Below are positions 28,137-37,104 of a stretch of DNA of 64,000 nt, one piece after another (the first letter of the stretch is position 1; the number at the start of each line of letters is the position of its first letter). Origin of the DNA: Pseudomonas viridiflava. GTDB lineage: Bacteria; Pseudomonadota; Gammaproteobacteria; Pseudomonadales; Pseudomonadaceae. The DNA is taken from assembly GCF_900580675.1 (NCBI RefSeq), contig NZ_UTBG01000154.1, forward strand, positions 79,265 through 143,264, read 5' to 3'. A model generated the notes under the pieces. It worked only from the letters and a program-made list of their open reading frames with translations, ran no database searches and had not been told where the DNA came from. Made by a program: the position numbers and the translations under genes.

Positions 28137-28772
28137 ATGCGTAATCTGATCCTCAGCGCCGCTCTCGTCACTGCCAGCCTTTTCGGCATGACCGCGCAAG
28201 CTGCCGATGTGCCGCTTGAAGCCGGTAAAACCTATGTTGAATTGGCCAACCCGGTTCCAGTCTCGGTACCCGGCAAGATCGAAGTGGTGGAGCTGTTCTG
28301 GTATGGCTGCCCGCATTGCTACGCCTTTGAGCCGACCATCAATCCCTGGGTCGAAAAACTCCCGTCCGACGTAAACTTCAAGCGCATCCCGGCCATGTTC
28401 GGCGGCCCATGGGATGCCCACGGCCAACTGTTCCTGACCCTGGAAGCTATGGGTGTGGAGCACAAGGTCCACAACGCGGTATTCGACGCGATCCAAAAAC
28501 AAGGCAAGCGCCTGACCAAGCCTGACGAAATGGCTGACTTCGTTGCCACCCAGGGTGTCGACAAGGACAAGTTCCTGGCCACCTTCAACTCGTTCGCTAT
28601 CCAGGGCCAGATCAAACAGGCTAAGGAACTGGCGCAGAAGTATGGCGTGCAAGGCGTACCGACCATGATCGTCAACGGCAAATACCGTTTCGACCTGGGC
28701 ACTACCGGTGGTCCTGAAGCGACCCTCAATGTTGCCGACCAGCTGATCGCCAAAGAGCGCGCAGCCAAGTAA
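28137..28772 (+). CDS. dsbA: Thiol:disulfide interchange protein DsbA
   Basis: A 211-residue periplasmic oxidase that introduces disulfides into secreted proteins. The signal peptide ends near MTAQAAD. The thioredoxin-like domain has the active site C58-P-H-C61 and the cis-Pro loop GVQGVPTM, with the helical insert between. CAGGAG is upstream of the ATG. It lies downstream of cytochrome c4, as in other pseudomonads. Confidence 0.97.
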   Translation: MRNLILSAALVTASLFGMTAQAADVPLEAGKTYVELANPVPVSVPGKIEVVELFWYGCPHCYAFEPTINPWVEKLPSDVNFKRIPAMFGGPWDAHGQLFLTLEAMGVEHKVHNAVFDAIQKQGKRLTKPDEMADFVATQGVDKDKFLATFNSFAIQGQIKQAKELAQKYGVQGVPTMIVNGKYRFDLGTTGGPEATLNVADQLIAKERAAK

Positions 28773-28784
28773 GGGGCCTTTATC

Positions 28785-29663
28785 ATGCGCCGCTGGGGTA
28801 CCGAACGCGTCGTTGGCCTGCACGACCCGCAGGTCAACGAACATCACCTGGAATCCACGGGCCTACCGGCAGACAGCCGCTTGCGCCTGCTCAGCTTTAA
28901 TATCCAGGTGGGCATCAGTACCGAGAAGTATCGGCACTACCTCACCCGTGGCTGGCAGCATTTGCTGCCGCACAACGGGCGCGCCGTTAACCTGCAGAAG
29001 ATTGGCAACCTGCTGAACGACTTCGACCTGGTCGCTCTGCAGGAGGCCGACGGCGGCAGCATGCGCTCCGGCTACATCAACCAAGTGGAACACCTGGCTC
29101 AACTGGGTTCCTTCCCCTATTGGTATCAACAACTCAATCGTAACCTCGGGCGCCTGGCGCAGCACAGCAATGGCGTGCTCAGCCGCTTGAAACCCACTGT
29201 TATCGAAGATCACCCCTTGCCGGGCCCCAAGGGTCGCGGGGCGATCCTTGTGCGGTTTGGCGAAGGTCCGGAAGCACTGGTGGTCGTGATGATGCATCTG
29301 GCGCTGGGTGCGCGCACCCGCACCATGCAACTCTCGTACATCCGAGAGCTGATCGGCAATTACAAACACCAGGTGTTGATGGGTGACATGAACACCCATG
29401 CCAATGACCTGCTGCAGAATTCCCCGTTGCGCGACCTCGGGCTACTGGCTCCGCAAGTCGAAGCCACATTCCCCAGCTGGCGCCCGCAACGCTGTCTTGA
29501 CCATATCCTGCTCAGCCCGACCCTCACGCTGGAAAGCGTGCAGGTACTTGCGCAGCCTATCTCCGATCACCTGCCCGTCGCGGTAGAGATTCGTCTGCCG
29601 GGTTCGCTCCAGGCTGATGCATTACCCGCGTTGAGCCCCGGCCCTCGCGGACCCCTTGCATGA
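28785..29663 (+). CDS. Endonuclease/exonuclease/phosphatase family protein (PA5488-like)
   Basis: A 292-residue protein of the EEP superfamily (DNase I/phosphatase fold). The metal and catalytic motifs are in order: LSFNIQVGIS, VALQEADGG, VVMMHLALGA, LMGDMNTHAND, CLDHILLS and the final SDHLPVAVEI. No signal peptide is seen, so it is probably cytoplasmic. The substrate (nucleic acid, phosphoinositide-like or other phosphodiester) cannot be told from sequence. It starts 12 bp after dsbA and its stop overlaps the next start (ATGA). Confidence 0.85.
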   Translation: MRRWGTERVVGLHDPQVNEHHLESTGLPADSRLRLLSFNIQVGISTEKYRHYLTRGWQHLLPHNGRAVNLQKIGNLLNDFDLVALQEADGGSMRSGYINQVEHLAQLGSFPYWYQQLNRNLGRLAQHSNGVLSRLKPTVIEDHPLPGPKGRGAILVRFGEGPEALVVVMMHLALGARTRTMQLSYIRELIGNYKHQVLMGDMNTHANDLLQNSPLRDLGLLAPQVEATFPSWRPQRCLDHILLSPTLTLESVQVLAQPISDHLPVAVEIRLPGSLQADALPALSPGPRGPLA

Positions 29664-31714
29664 GCGACGACGCCCAGCGCTGGAAAGAGAAATACCTTAA
29701 AAGCATCGAGCAACAAGACAAGCTCGAACGCCGTTGGGCTGCCCGCCTCGACCTGCTGCGCCGAGGGTTGGTGCGCAGTACGCTGGCCGCCGAAGGCACC
29801 GACCGTGCTGTCGACCAATGCATGAAGGAAATGCGCGACGTTGTCCGCACCGATGACATGGACGCAGCCCTCGCTGCCCTGTTGCCGCGCCTGGAAAAGG
29901 CCGTTCTGGATTCGGAGCAGCGCCGTGAAACCCGGGTCGACCAGATCAGCACCGCGCTCACTTCTCTCGTCGCTCAACTGCAAAAGCTACCGCTACCGCG
30001 TGAAGTCGCGCGGCCCCTGAAAACCTTCGCCAAGCAATTGGACGGGCGGGTGGGCCAGGCCCGCGAGATCCCGTTGCTGCTCAGTGAACTGAGCAGCCTG
30101 CAGGGGCAGGCGCTGGATAACCTGGAGCCGGACGGCGAAACCCCGCGCCCTGGCCCAGGGCTTTTGCAACGCCTGTTTGGTGGCAAAGACGTGACCAACG
30201 AGACGGCGGTCTCCAGCGAACCGCCGCCCAGCCCAGCCGCGCAACCGGTTGCGGCCAAGCCTGCTGCCGAGCCGGCTGAACCTGAGCAATCCCAAGAGCT
30301 GACGCAAGCCTTGCGCGCTTTTTCGCCGCAGCCTCAAGCGCCGGTTGCGCCGCGACGTGAACCGGCGGCGCCGGTCAGCGTAGCTGAGGCTGCCAGCGAA
30401 ACGTTCGTCTACGAAGCCCCGGCGCAAACGGCGCCAGTTGAAGTGCCCCTGGTCGTTATTGAGCCCAAAGAGCCCGAGCCGCAGGTAGAGGAGGCGCCCG
30501 AGAGCGCCCTCGCCGCCTTTATCGAAGCGCCGGAGGCTGAGCATGAAGCACCGGCCGAGACGGTTATCGGCAGCCTGTCGCTGCCGCCTGTGCTGGAGGC
30601 CGAAGAGCGGGACCCCGACGAGTTGCAACCGGACGGTACCTATTCCTTGCCGGATTCGCCGGAGCCGTCCTACAGCTCCGTAGCCAAACACATTGAAAGC
30701 ACCCTGCTTGGCTTGCTGGAAGACCTCAGCCTTCCCGAGCGCCACCGGCCCCAGGCTGAAGCCATGCGCGAGCGTCTGGCCTATGGCCTGAACTGGTACG
30801 AACTGCTGCCGATCCTTGATGACCTGGCGGTGTTGATGCTGGCGATCACCGACAGTGGTCAGCATGAATTCGAGGCTTACCTCAAGCAACTCAATGAGCG
30901 CCTTGAAGCCTTCCAGGGACATTTGCAGGTCGCCAGCGACGGCCATGCCGACAGCCGTTCCGCTGCGCGCGAGCTGGATACACAGATCCGCGAACAGGTC
31001 GACGGTCTGCAAAGCAGTGTGCAGGAGGCTGCCGACCTGGACAGCCTCAAGCAGGTGCTGGAGAGCCACCTTGAAGGCCTGCTTGGCACCATGGACGAAC
31101 ACCAGCAGCAACGTGACCAGCGTGAACAAGAAGTGGCAGAACGCCTGAAAGGATTGGCCGAGCGGGTCGCCAATATGGAACAGGAGGCCCAGGGCTATCG
31201 TGAGCATCTGGAAGTGCAACGCCAGAAAGCCTTGGTCGATCCGCTCACAGGCCTGCCTAATCGCGCAGCCTGGAGCGAGCGCCTCGACCAGGAGGTCAAC
31301 CTCTGGCACCAGCGTGGCAACAGCCTCTCGCTGGCGATGCTCGACCTGGACCACTTCAAGCGCATCAACGATGGCTATGGCCACCTGGCCGGCGACAAGG
31401 TGCTGAAGATCATCGCCAGCGTGCTGCGCAAGCGCCTGCGGCCGAACGACTTTATTGCGCGCTTTGGCGGCGAAGAGTTTGTGTTAGTGATGCCTGATTC
31501 GTCCCTGACGGATGCCCTCGCGGCTGGCGACGCGCTGCGATCGGCGATTGAAGCGTGCCCGTTTCACTTCAAGGGCGAGCCGGTGACGATCACCGTGTCC
31601 ATGGGCGTGGCGCAGTTCCAGCCGGGCGAGCGCAGTGACTTGGCGCTCAAGCGAGCCGATGCGGCGTTGTATCGGGCCAAGGCGGCGGGACGCAATCAGG
31701 TGCAGGCGGCGTAA
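29660..31714 (+). CDS. Diguanylate cyclase (GGDEF domain, DgcH-like)
   Basis: A 684-residue c-di-GMP synthase. The N-terminal part (1-170) is helical, followed by a Pro/Ala/Glu-rich linker (about 180-320), another helical region with coiled coil (about 340-515), and the C-terminal GGDEF domain. The active site is G603-G-E-E-F607 and the product-inhibition I-site is R594-P-N-D597, five residues upstream, both intact. No membrane segment is visible, so it is cytoplasmic. It matches the PA5487 (DgcH) position in P. aeruginosa. ATG overlaps the upstream stop by 4 bp. Confidence 0.93.
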   Translation: MSDDAQRWKEKYLKSIEQQDKLERRWAARLDLLRRGLVRSTLAAEGTDRAVDQCMKEMRDVVRTDDMDAALAALLPRLEKAVLDSEQRRETRVDQISTALTSLVAQLQKLPLPREVARPLKTFAKQLDGRVGQAREIPLLLSELSSLQGQALDNLEPDGETPRPGPGLLQRLFGGKDVTNETAVSSEPPPSPAAQPVAAKPAAEPAEPEQSQELTQALRAFSPQPQAPVAPRREPAAPVSVAEAASETFVYEAPAQTAPVEVPLVVIEPKEPEPQVEEAPESALAAFIEAPEAEHEAPAETVIGSLSLPPVLEAEERDPDELQPDGTYSLPDSPEPSYSSVAKHIESTLLGLLEDLSLPERHRPQAEAMRERLAYGLNWYELLPILDDLAVLMLAITDSGQHEFEAYLKQLNERLEAFQGHLQVASDGHADSRSAARELDTQIREQVDGLQSSVQEAADLDSLKQVLESHLEGLLGTMDEHQQQRDQREQEVAERLKGLAERVANMEQEAQGYREHLEVQRQKALVDPLTGLPNRAAWSERLDQEVNLWHQRGNSLSLAMLDLDHFKRINDGYGHLAGDKVLKIIASVLRKRLRPNDFIARFGGEEFVLVMPDSSLTDALAAGDALRSAIEACPFHFKGEPVTITVSMGVAQFQPGERSDLALKRADAALYRAKAAGRNQVQAA

Positions 31715-31790
31715 AAAATGTTCCAATTTGTAATTTGACCGCCAGGCCACAATCGGTACGTTACACTGTTGCATTATCGTCTTCAGTGTA

Positions 31791-32579
31791 ATGTCCTCTG
31801 CCATGAAATCCCTGTACTTCGCCTTTGTGTTTCTTCTGCTTGCAGGCTGCGCCAGTGGCCCTCGCGTGGACACCAGCCACCCGTCGGTCAACCACGACAA
31901 CCGTGTGCAGTTCGTGGTCGTCCACTACACCTCGACCAACCTTGAACGTTCCCTGGCCCTGCTCACCCATGGCCAGGTCAGCAGCCATTACCTGATCGGC
32001 GACGACGCCTCCGGCAAAATCTACAAGCTGGTCGACGAGAGCCAAAGGGCGTGGCATGCCGGCGAAAGCGAATGGATGGGCCGTACCTGGCTCAACTCCA
32101 GCTCGATTGGTATCGAGATTGTGAATCCCGGCTACACGGACACGCCGACCGGCCGTCTGTGGTATCCGTATTCCGAGGCGCAGGTGCAATCGCTGGTGGT
32201 ATTGCTCAAGGATATCAGCAAACGCAATGGCATCGACCCCAAAAACATCATTGGCCACAGCGATATCGCGCCACTGCGCAAGCTGGACCCGGGCCCATTA
32301 TTTCCTTGGAAGCGCCTGGCGGCTGAAGGCTTGGGTGTATGGCCGGACGCGCAGGCGGTGGCGCGGTTCCAGGTGCAATACGCCACTGAGCTGCCGAGCA
32401 TTACCTGGTTCCAGGAAGAGCTGGCTCACCTGGGCTACCAGACACCGCAGACCGGCGAACTGGATGTGGCCACGCGTCATGTGATTGCGGCGTTCCAGAT
32501 GCATTTCCGGCCGTCGCGATTTGATGGCACGCCGGATGCTGAAAGTGCCGCGATCCTGCGGGCATTGAATCGGCGTTAA
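31791..32579 (+). CDS. ampDh2: N-acetylmuramoyl-L-alanine amidase, AmpDh2-like lipoprotein
   Basis: A 262-residue zinc amidase that cleaves the peptide from peptidoglycan in the periplasm. A lipobox (LLLAGC, C20) predicts an outer-membrane lipoprotein. The amidase_2 domain carries the zinc ligands in FVVVHYTSTN and GHSDIAPLRKLDPG; a C-terminal peptidoglycan-binding domain (QEELAHLGYQTPQTGELD) follows from about 200. The start may be ATG 31803 (fourth codon after this one); neither has a strong ribosome site. Adjacent to kinB, as PA5485 is in P. aeruginosa. Confidence 0.9.
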   Translation: MSSAMKSLYFAFVFLLLAGCASGPRVDTSHPSVNHDNRVQFVVVHYTSTNLERSLALLTHGQVSSHYLIGDDASGKIYKLVDESQRAWHAGESEWMGRTWLNSSSIGIEIVNPGYTDTPTGRLWYPYSEAQVQSLVVLLKDISKRNGIDPKNIIGHSDIAPLRKLDPGPLFPWKRLAAEGLGVWPDAQAVARFQVQYATELPSITWFQEELAHLGYQTPQTGELDVATRHVIAAFQMHFRPSRFDGTPDAESAAILRALNRR

Positions 32580-32582
32580 GCC

Positions 32583-34370
32583 TTAAAGCGGCAACGCCAT
32601 GTAGAACTGCGTGCCCTGCCCTGGTCGCGAATACACGCCCATGCGGCCGCCGTGCAATTGCACGATCTCCTTGCACAGCGCCAGCCCGAGGCCGGCGCCG
32701 CCTTTCTTGCGGCCCACCTGCACGAAGGGCTCGAAGATGCGCCCTTGCTGACCGTAGGCGATGCCTTCGCCATTGTCCTCGACGCTGATAATCACCCGCT
32801 CGCCATGGCGACGCGCCTGCAGACGAATCTGCCCGCCTTCGGCTGTATGGCGCAGTGCGTTGCCGAGCAGGTTGTCGAGCACCCGCTCCAGTTGTGCCTG
32901 GTCGGCATACAGCCGGGGCAGGTCAGCTTGAGCCTCTACCAGCAATTCGACCTGTTGTACGTTTGCAACCTCGGCGAAACGCGCGCGTGCGTGCTCAAGC
33001 AAATCAGTGACATCGCACGGCCCCAGGGTCAGTTTCTGCAGGCCGTTCTGGTAGCGCGAGAAGTTCAGCAAGTCGTTGATCAACTGCATCAGGCGCTGCA
33101 TTTCCTCATTCACCGTATCCAGCAGGTCCGCTTCACGGGAGTCTGCGGGAAACTTCGCGCGCTCGCGGAACAGACCGAATGCCATGTGCATGCCGGTCAC
33201 TGGCGTGCGCAACTCATGGGAGGCGCGCAAGACGAACTCGCTGCGCACTCGCTCGAAGGCGCGTTGCTCGGTCACGTCATGCAACACCATCACCGCGCCG
33301 AGGATATGCCCCTGGGTATGGCTGACGGGCGTCAGGCTGTAGGTCAGCAGGCGCAGCTCGCCCTCGACTTCCACTTCCAGGTCGTCCGGTGCGCGCTCAA
33401 GGTTGCCGCCACGCAATACCAGTTGCAGCTGTTCATCCAATTCCGGGCGCACCAATGCCTCGCCCAGGCCCTGGCCGAGGCGTTCTTCGTCCCAGCCTAA
33501 TTGGCGTTGTGCGACGGGGTTGAGGTGCTCCAGGCGGCCTTGGCGATCGATCATCAGCAGACCGTCATCGATGCTGTCGAGCACCGCTTGCAGACGCTGT
33601 TGGCCAGCCAGTAGCTCATCGACATTGGTGGCCTGATGTTGTCGCAAGGCCTCTGCCATGATCCCGAAGCGGCGGGTCAGCTGGTTCATCTCGGCCGCCG
33701 AAGAGATCGGCAGCGTCACTTCGAAGTCGCCCTGCCCGATCTTGTCCGCCGCTTTGGCCAACGCTTCGATAGGCCCGCCAAAGCGTCGGGCGATCCCATG
33801 GGCGGTCACAAATCCGATGATCAGCACCGCGAGCCCCACCAGCCCCAACAGACCCGCGATGAGCAAGGCACGCTCGCGGGATTTGTGTTCGCTGTTACTG
33901 ATGTTTTGCAGCGCCTGCTTGTGCTCCTCGATCAGACCGTTGCGCAACTGATTGAAGGTATCAGTGAGTTTTTCCTTGGTGCCTGGCGGCGGCACCGCTT
34001 GTTGAGACTCGTCGAACGCCTCCAATAACGCCTGATACTGGCCTCGCGCCTGGCTGAAACCCGTCCCATGGCTGTCGCTCTGTTCATGGGCGATGCCCTG
34101 ATCCAGTAGATCAAAGTAGCGCCGCTTCGAGGCCTCTAGCGCCTGCGGGTCCGGGCGTTCCTCGAGCATCATGATCAGTTGGTCGCCCAGGCTTTGGCGC
34201 AGCTTGAGCCCGAGGTCCAGGGTGATGAAGTTGCTGCGGATCAGCGATTCCTGGGTCTTGGCCATTTGCATGACGCTGACCAAGCCCAGGATCAAACCCA
34301 GCAGGGCGACGGTGATCAGCGCTGAGATACTCAGGAACAATCGAGTGCGCAGTTTCATCGCTAGCTTCAT
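32583..34370 (-). CDS. kinB: Sensor histidine kinase/phosphatase KinB
   Basis: A 595-residue inner-membrane sensor kinase, partner of AlgB. There are two membrane helices (about 10-35 and 168-190) around a periplasmic helical sensor domain, then a HAMP domain, a PAS domain ([19 protein letters not shown]) and the kinase core. With the start at 34370 the phosphorylated His falls at H385 ([14 protein letters not shown]), the position known for P. aeruginosa KinB, which supports this start. The ATP-binding motifs are [11 protein letters not shown] and [13 protein letters not shown]. It starts 10 bp after algB. In P. aeruginosa KinB controls AlgB phosphorylation, alginate and virulence. Confidence 0.94.
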   Translation of the reverse strand: MKLAMKLRTRLFLSISALITVALLGLILGLVSVMQMAKTQESLIRSNFITLDLGLKLRQSLGDQLIMMLEERPDPQALEASKRRYFDLLDQGIAHEQSDSHGTGFSQARGQYQALLEAFDESQQAVPPPGTKEKLTDTFNQLRNGLIEEHKQALQNISNSEHKSRERALLIAGLLGLVGLAVLIIGFVTAHGIARRFGGPIEALAKAADKIGQGDFEVTLPISSAAEMNQLTRRFGIMAEALRQHQATNVDELLAGQQRLQAVLDSIDDGLLMIDRQGRLEHLNPVAQRQLGWDEERLGQGLGEALVRPELDEQLQLVLRGGNLERAPDDLEVEVEGELRLLTYSLTPVSHTQGHILGAVMVLHDVTEQRAFERVRSEFVLRASHELRTPVTGMHMAFGLFRERAKFPADSREADLLDTVNEEMQRLMQLINDLLNFSRYQNGLQKLTLGPCDVTDLLEHARARFAEVANVQQVELLVEAQADLPRLYADQAQLERVLDNLLGNALRHTAEGGQIRLQARRHGERVIISVEDNGEGIAYGQQGRIFEPFVQVGRKKGGAGLGLALCKEIVQLHGGRMGVYSRPGQGTQFYMALPL

Positions 34371-34380
34371 AGGGCACAGC

Positions 34381-35727
34381 TCACAGGTTGTACTGTTTGC
34401 GTTTGCGGTACAGGGTCGACGCATCAATGCCCAGCGTGCGAGCCGCCTGGTCCAGGGTATCGCTGGTGGCCAGAACGGCGCCGATATGCGCTTTTTCCAG
34501 TTCGTCGAGACTCAGCGCCGCGCCGATGCGGGGGGCGTTGTTGGTCGGCTGTTCGGCCATACCCAAGTGGCTGATTTCGACTTTTTCCTGCGGGCAGATA
34601 ATGCTGGCGCGCTCCACCACGTTACGCAGCTCACGGATATTGCCTGGCCAGCGGTAATTCAGCAGTGCTTCGCGGGCGTCGTCGCTGAAACCGCGCGCCG
34701 GCCGGGCATATTCCTTGACGAAGCGCGCGAGGAAGCGGTCGGCCAGGGTCAGGATGTCCTCGCTGCGCTCGCGCAGTGGCGGCAGGTGCAAGGTGATCAC
34801 GTTGAGGCGGTAGAGCAGGTCCTCACGGAAGCGGCCGTCGCGCACCATGTCTTCCAGGTTCAGGTTGGTGGCTGCAAGGATGCGCACGTCGGCGCGGCGA
34901 GTGACCGGGTCGCCCACGCGCTCGTATTCCTTGTCTTGGATAAAACGCAGCAACTTTGGCTGCAACGTGAGAGGGAAATCGCCGATTTCGTCGAGAAACA
35001 GCGTACCGCCGTCTGCCTGGTTGACGCGCCCCAGCGTGCTTTCACTGGCGCCGGTGAAGGCGCCACGGCTATGGCCGAACAGCTCGCTCTCCATCAATTC
35101 AGCGGTCAGCGACGGGCAGTTGATCGTCACGCAGGACTTCTTCGAACGCTTGCTCCAACCGTGAATCGCGCGTGCCAGCTCACCCTTACCGGTACCGGAT
35201 TCGCCGAGGATCAGAATGTTGGCGTCCGTGTTGGCGACCTGGCGTGCGGTTTCCAGCACCACCATCATCGAAGGGCTGTGGGAATCGAGGCCGTCCTTGG
35301 GCTGGCGTACTGCGCCTTCCAATGCCTCGAGGCGCGCGGAAAGTTGGCGCACTTCCAGCTGTTTGGCGGTGGCCAGGCGCAATTGATCCGGGCTGCAGGG
35401 CTTCACGAGGTAATCAGCGGCGCCGGCCTGGATGGCATCAACGGCGGTGTCCACAGCCGAATGGGCAGTCACGATCACCACGCGCATCCACGGTGCTTGA
35501 ATGCGCATCTGGGCCAATACATCCAGGCCATTGTCTTCGCCCAGGCGCAGGTCCAGGAAGCACAGGTCGAACACCTGGCGCTGCATCAGCGCATCGGCCT
35601 GGGCGGCGCTGTTGGCAGTGGCGACGGTATAGCCTTCATCTTCCAGGCAATAACGGAAGGTGCGGAGGATCGCGGATTCGTCATCCACTAAAAGAATGCG
35701 GCCTTGAAGTTCCTTGGCTGATTCCAT
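34381..35727 (-). CDS. algB: NtrC-family response regulator AlgB
   Basis: A 448-residue regulator of alginate and exopolysaccharide genes. The receiver domain has the phospho-acceptor D59 (FDLCFLDLRLG). The AAA+ domain has Walker A GESGTGKG, the GAFTGA sigma54-contact loop and the R-finger region. The C-terminal helix-turn-helix is TLDQAARTLGIDASTLYRKR. The GAFTGA loop is intact, so interaction with sigma54 is possible although algD activation by AlgB does not need it in P. aeruginosa. It heads the algB-kinB operon. Confidence 0.95.
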   Translation of the reverse strand: MESAKELQGRILLVDDESAILRTFRYCLEDEGYTVATANSAAQADALMQRQVFDLCFLDLRLGEDNGLDVLAQMRIQAPWMRVVIVTAHSAVDTAVDAIQAGAADYLVKPCSPDQLRLATAKQLEVRQLSARLEALEGAVRQPKDGLDSHSPSMMVVLETARQVANTDANILILGESGTGKGELARAIHGWSKRSKKSCVTINCPSLTAELMESELFGHSRGAFTGASESTLGRVNQADGGTLFLDEIGDFPLTLQPKLLRFIQDKEYERVGDPVTRRADVRILAATNLNLEDMVRDGRFREDLLYRLNVITLHLPPLRERSEDILTLADRFLARFVKEYARPARGFSDDAREALLNYRWPGNIRELRNVVERASIICPQEKVEISHLGMAEQPTNNAPRIGAALSLDELEKAHIGAVLATSDTLDQAARTLGIDASTLYRKRKQYNL

Positions 35728-36106
35728 CTGTCCCGCGCTCCTTAACTATATGAGTGATGGTGTTTAGTCCCGGAATAATCGGGCAAGTTGCATGGTTTAT
35801 TCTGATCGAAAAAAGGCGACGTCGTGCAGGTATCTTTAAGGTGTCCTGCAAGGCCCCGCCTGATGGCGTTTTCACACCGTCCTGCCACTTCGGCAACGCG
35901 ATTCTCGCTTTCTATCCACTGACCCGACCACTGACCATCGTGCATTTCGCACGGCGCACAGAGCGGCATCGTGCAGGATGCTGTGCGATTGCCCTAATCT
36001 AATTATTTAACTATTTGATTTTAAAGGGTTTTTTTTTGTAAAAAAGCTGGCATGCGGTCTGCAACAGCTATCCCAACGAATAATCAGAATGCGGGAGACA
36101 AGCAGC
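35728..36106. other. Intergenic region between algB and the small-protein genes
   Basis: A 379-bp gap between divergent genes, AT-rich from about 35990 to 36050 with a run of nine T at 36029-36037. It holds a candidate sigma54 promoter reading right (annotated separately). The algB promoter must lie in the left part, but no single site stands out. No small open frame with a ribosome site is seen. Confidence 0.6.
36048..36063 (+). promoter_or_regulatory. Candidate sigma54 (RpoN) promoter
   Basis: TGGCATGCGGTCTGCA has GG and GC exactly 10 bp apart and fits TGGCAC-N5-TTGCA with two mismatches. The predicted start at about 36074 would leave a 33-nt leader before the 36107 gene. An AT-rich tract lies immediately upstream. 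Confidence 0.55.
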
Positions 36107-36391
36107 ATGACTCGCCAAAGCCTCAGCCAAATGCGTGTATCGCCACTGCGCTTGCAACAAGGCATGTTTGCCAGCTTGGCTCTTATGGTCACGCTGATTG
36201 CAGGCCAGCAGATGCAGCATTGGCAGCAGAGTCCGCAGCAAGTCCCGCAATTCGAACGTCAGGTTATGACTCAAACCCATTTCAGTTCCATTGGCAGCCG
36301 TTCCGCCGATGTAACCGCCCCGCAAATGAGAGTAGCTGACCAGGATTCGACTCTGGGCGAGCTGCCGACTCAAGAGCGTTGGGTGTTTTAA
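36107..36391 (+). CDS. Small protein with one membrane segment, unknown
   Basis: A 94-residue protein I do not recognise. It has a basic N-terminus, a hydrophobic segment at about residues 20-34 (FASLALMVTLIAG), and a polar Gln/Ser-rich C-terminal part (QQMQHWQQSPQQVPQFE). This suggests a signal anchor or a cleaved signal. CGGGAGA at 36092-36098 selects ATG 36107 over an upstream start at 36089. It follows a sigma54-like promoter and precedes the DUF1328 and Ivy-like genes, so it may head a small operon. Confidence 0.65.
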   Translation: MTRQSLSQMRVSPLRLQQGMFASLALMVTLIAGQQMQHWQQSPQQVPQFERQVMTQTHFSSIGSRSADVTAPQMRVADQDSTLGELPTQERWVF

Positions 36392-36472
36392 GCAAGAACG
36401 TCGGCCGCTTGTATCGAGCGTACGTACGGCATCACAGTTGTTACCTCATAAAGAAGCTTAAGGAGAATCACC

Positions 36473-36637
36473 ATGTTGAGTTGGGCAATCACATTTCTGA
36501 TCATCGCCATTGTGGCTGCAGTCCTGGGCTTCGGTGGTATCGCGGGCACCGCCACGGGTATCGCCAAGATTCTCTTTGTCGTCTTCCTGGTGATGTTCAT
36601 CGCTTCGTTCTTCTTTGGTCGTCGTGGCCGAGGCTGA
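36473..36637 (+). CDS. DUF1328 small membrane protein
   Basis: A 54-residue protein with two hydrophobic helices (about 4-20 and 31-48) joined by [14 protein letters not shown] and a basic tail FFGRRGRG. This is the classical DUF1328/YtjA pattern. AAGGAGA is 7 bp before the ATG. Such proteins are often induced by envelope or osmotic stress, but their function is unknown. It ends 2 bp before the Ivy-like gene, so the two are cotranscribed. Confidence 0.88.
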   Translation: MLSWAITFLIIAIVAAVLGFGGIAGTATGIAKILFVVFLVMFIASFFFGRRGRG

Positions 36638-36639
36638 AC

Positions 36640-37104
36640 ATGACCACTTCCTTTAAAGCCATGGTTGCCGCCCTGCTATTGGGCGGCAGCGGGCTGGCGA
36701 TGGCCGCCAATGATGGCCAATCGCGGGCCAACGAATTGCTCAGTGCGGACCCGCAGTACCGCGAAACCTGGCAAGGCGTGGTGAAGAAAGAAGAGCGCCT
36801 GCCTGAATGGGTGATGAACCTCTCGGGCACGGCCGAGCAAATGAATGCTGTGGAAGAAGATGGCGACAAGTATTTGGTAGGACCACTCTGCGAAACCGCA
36901 GACACGTGCCTTAACAAACGCCTGATCGTTGCCTTCAGCCTCGACAAGGATGATGCCTACGCCATGTTGGTGGAAGTCCCAGCCGGCCTGCCGGCAGACA
37001 AGTCCCCTACGCGGCACGCCGACTACCGTTTTATCGGTAAACCGGATGAAGGCATGCAGAAGCTCCTGATGGAGCAATTGAAGAAAGATCCGAATTGGTA
37101 CTAG
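36640..37104 (+). CDS. Ivy-like lysozyme inhibitor family protein (PA5481-like)
   Basis: A 154-residue secreted protein with a signal peptide (cleavage near GLAMAAND) and an Ivy-type domain: SADPQYRETWQGVVKKEERLPEW, the disulfide loop C-E-T-A-D-T-C, and YRFIGKPDEGMQKLL. Ivy proteins block c-type lysozyme by inserting a CKPHDC loop into the active site. Here the loop keeps both cysteines but lacks the key His and Lys, so lysozyme inhibition is doubtful. In P. aeruginosa the PA5481 paralogue sits at the same place. The start is two bases after the DUF1328 stop. Confidence 0.82.
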   Translation: MTTSFKAMVAALLLGGSGLAMAANDGQSRANELLSADPQYRETWQGVVKKEERLPEWVMNLSGTAEQMNAVEEDGDKYLVGPLCETADTCLNKRLIVAFSLDKDDAYAMLVEVPAGLPADKSPTRHADYRFIGKPDEGMQKLLMEQLKKDPNWY

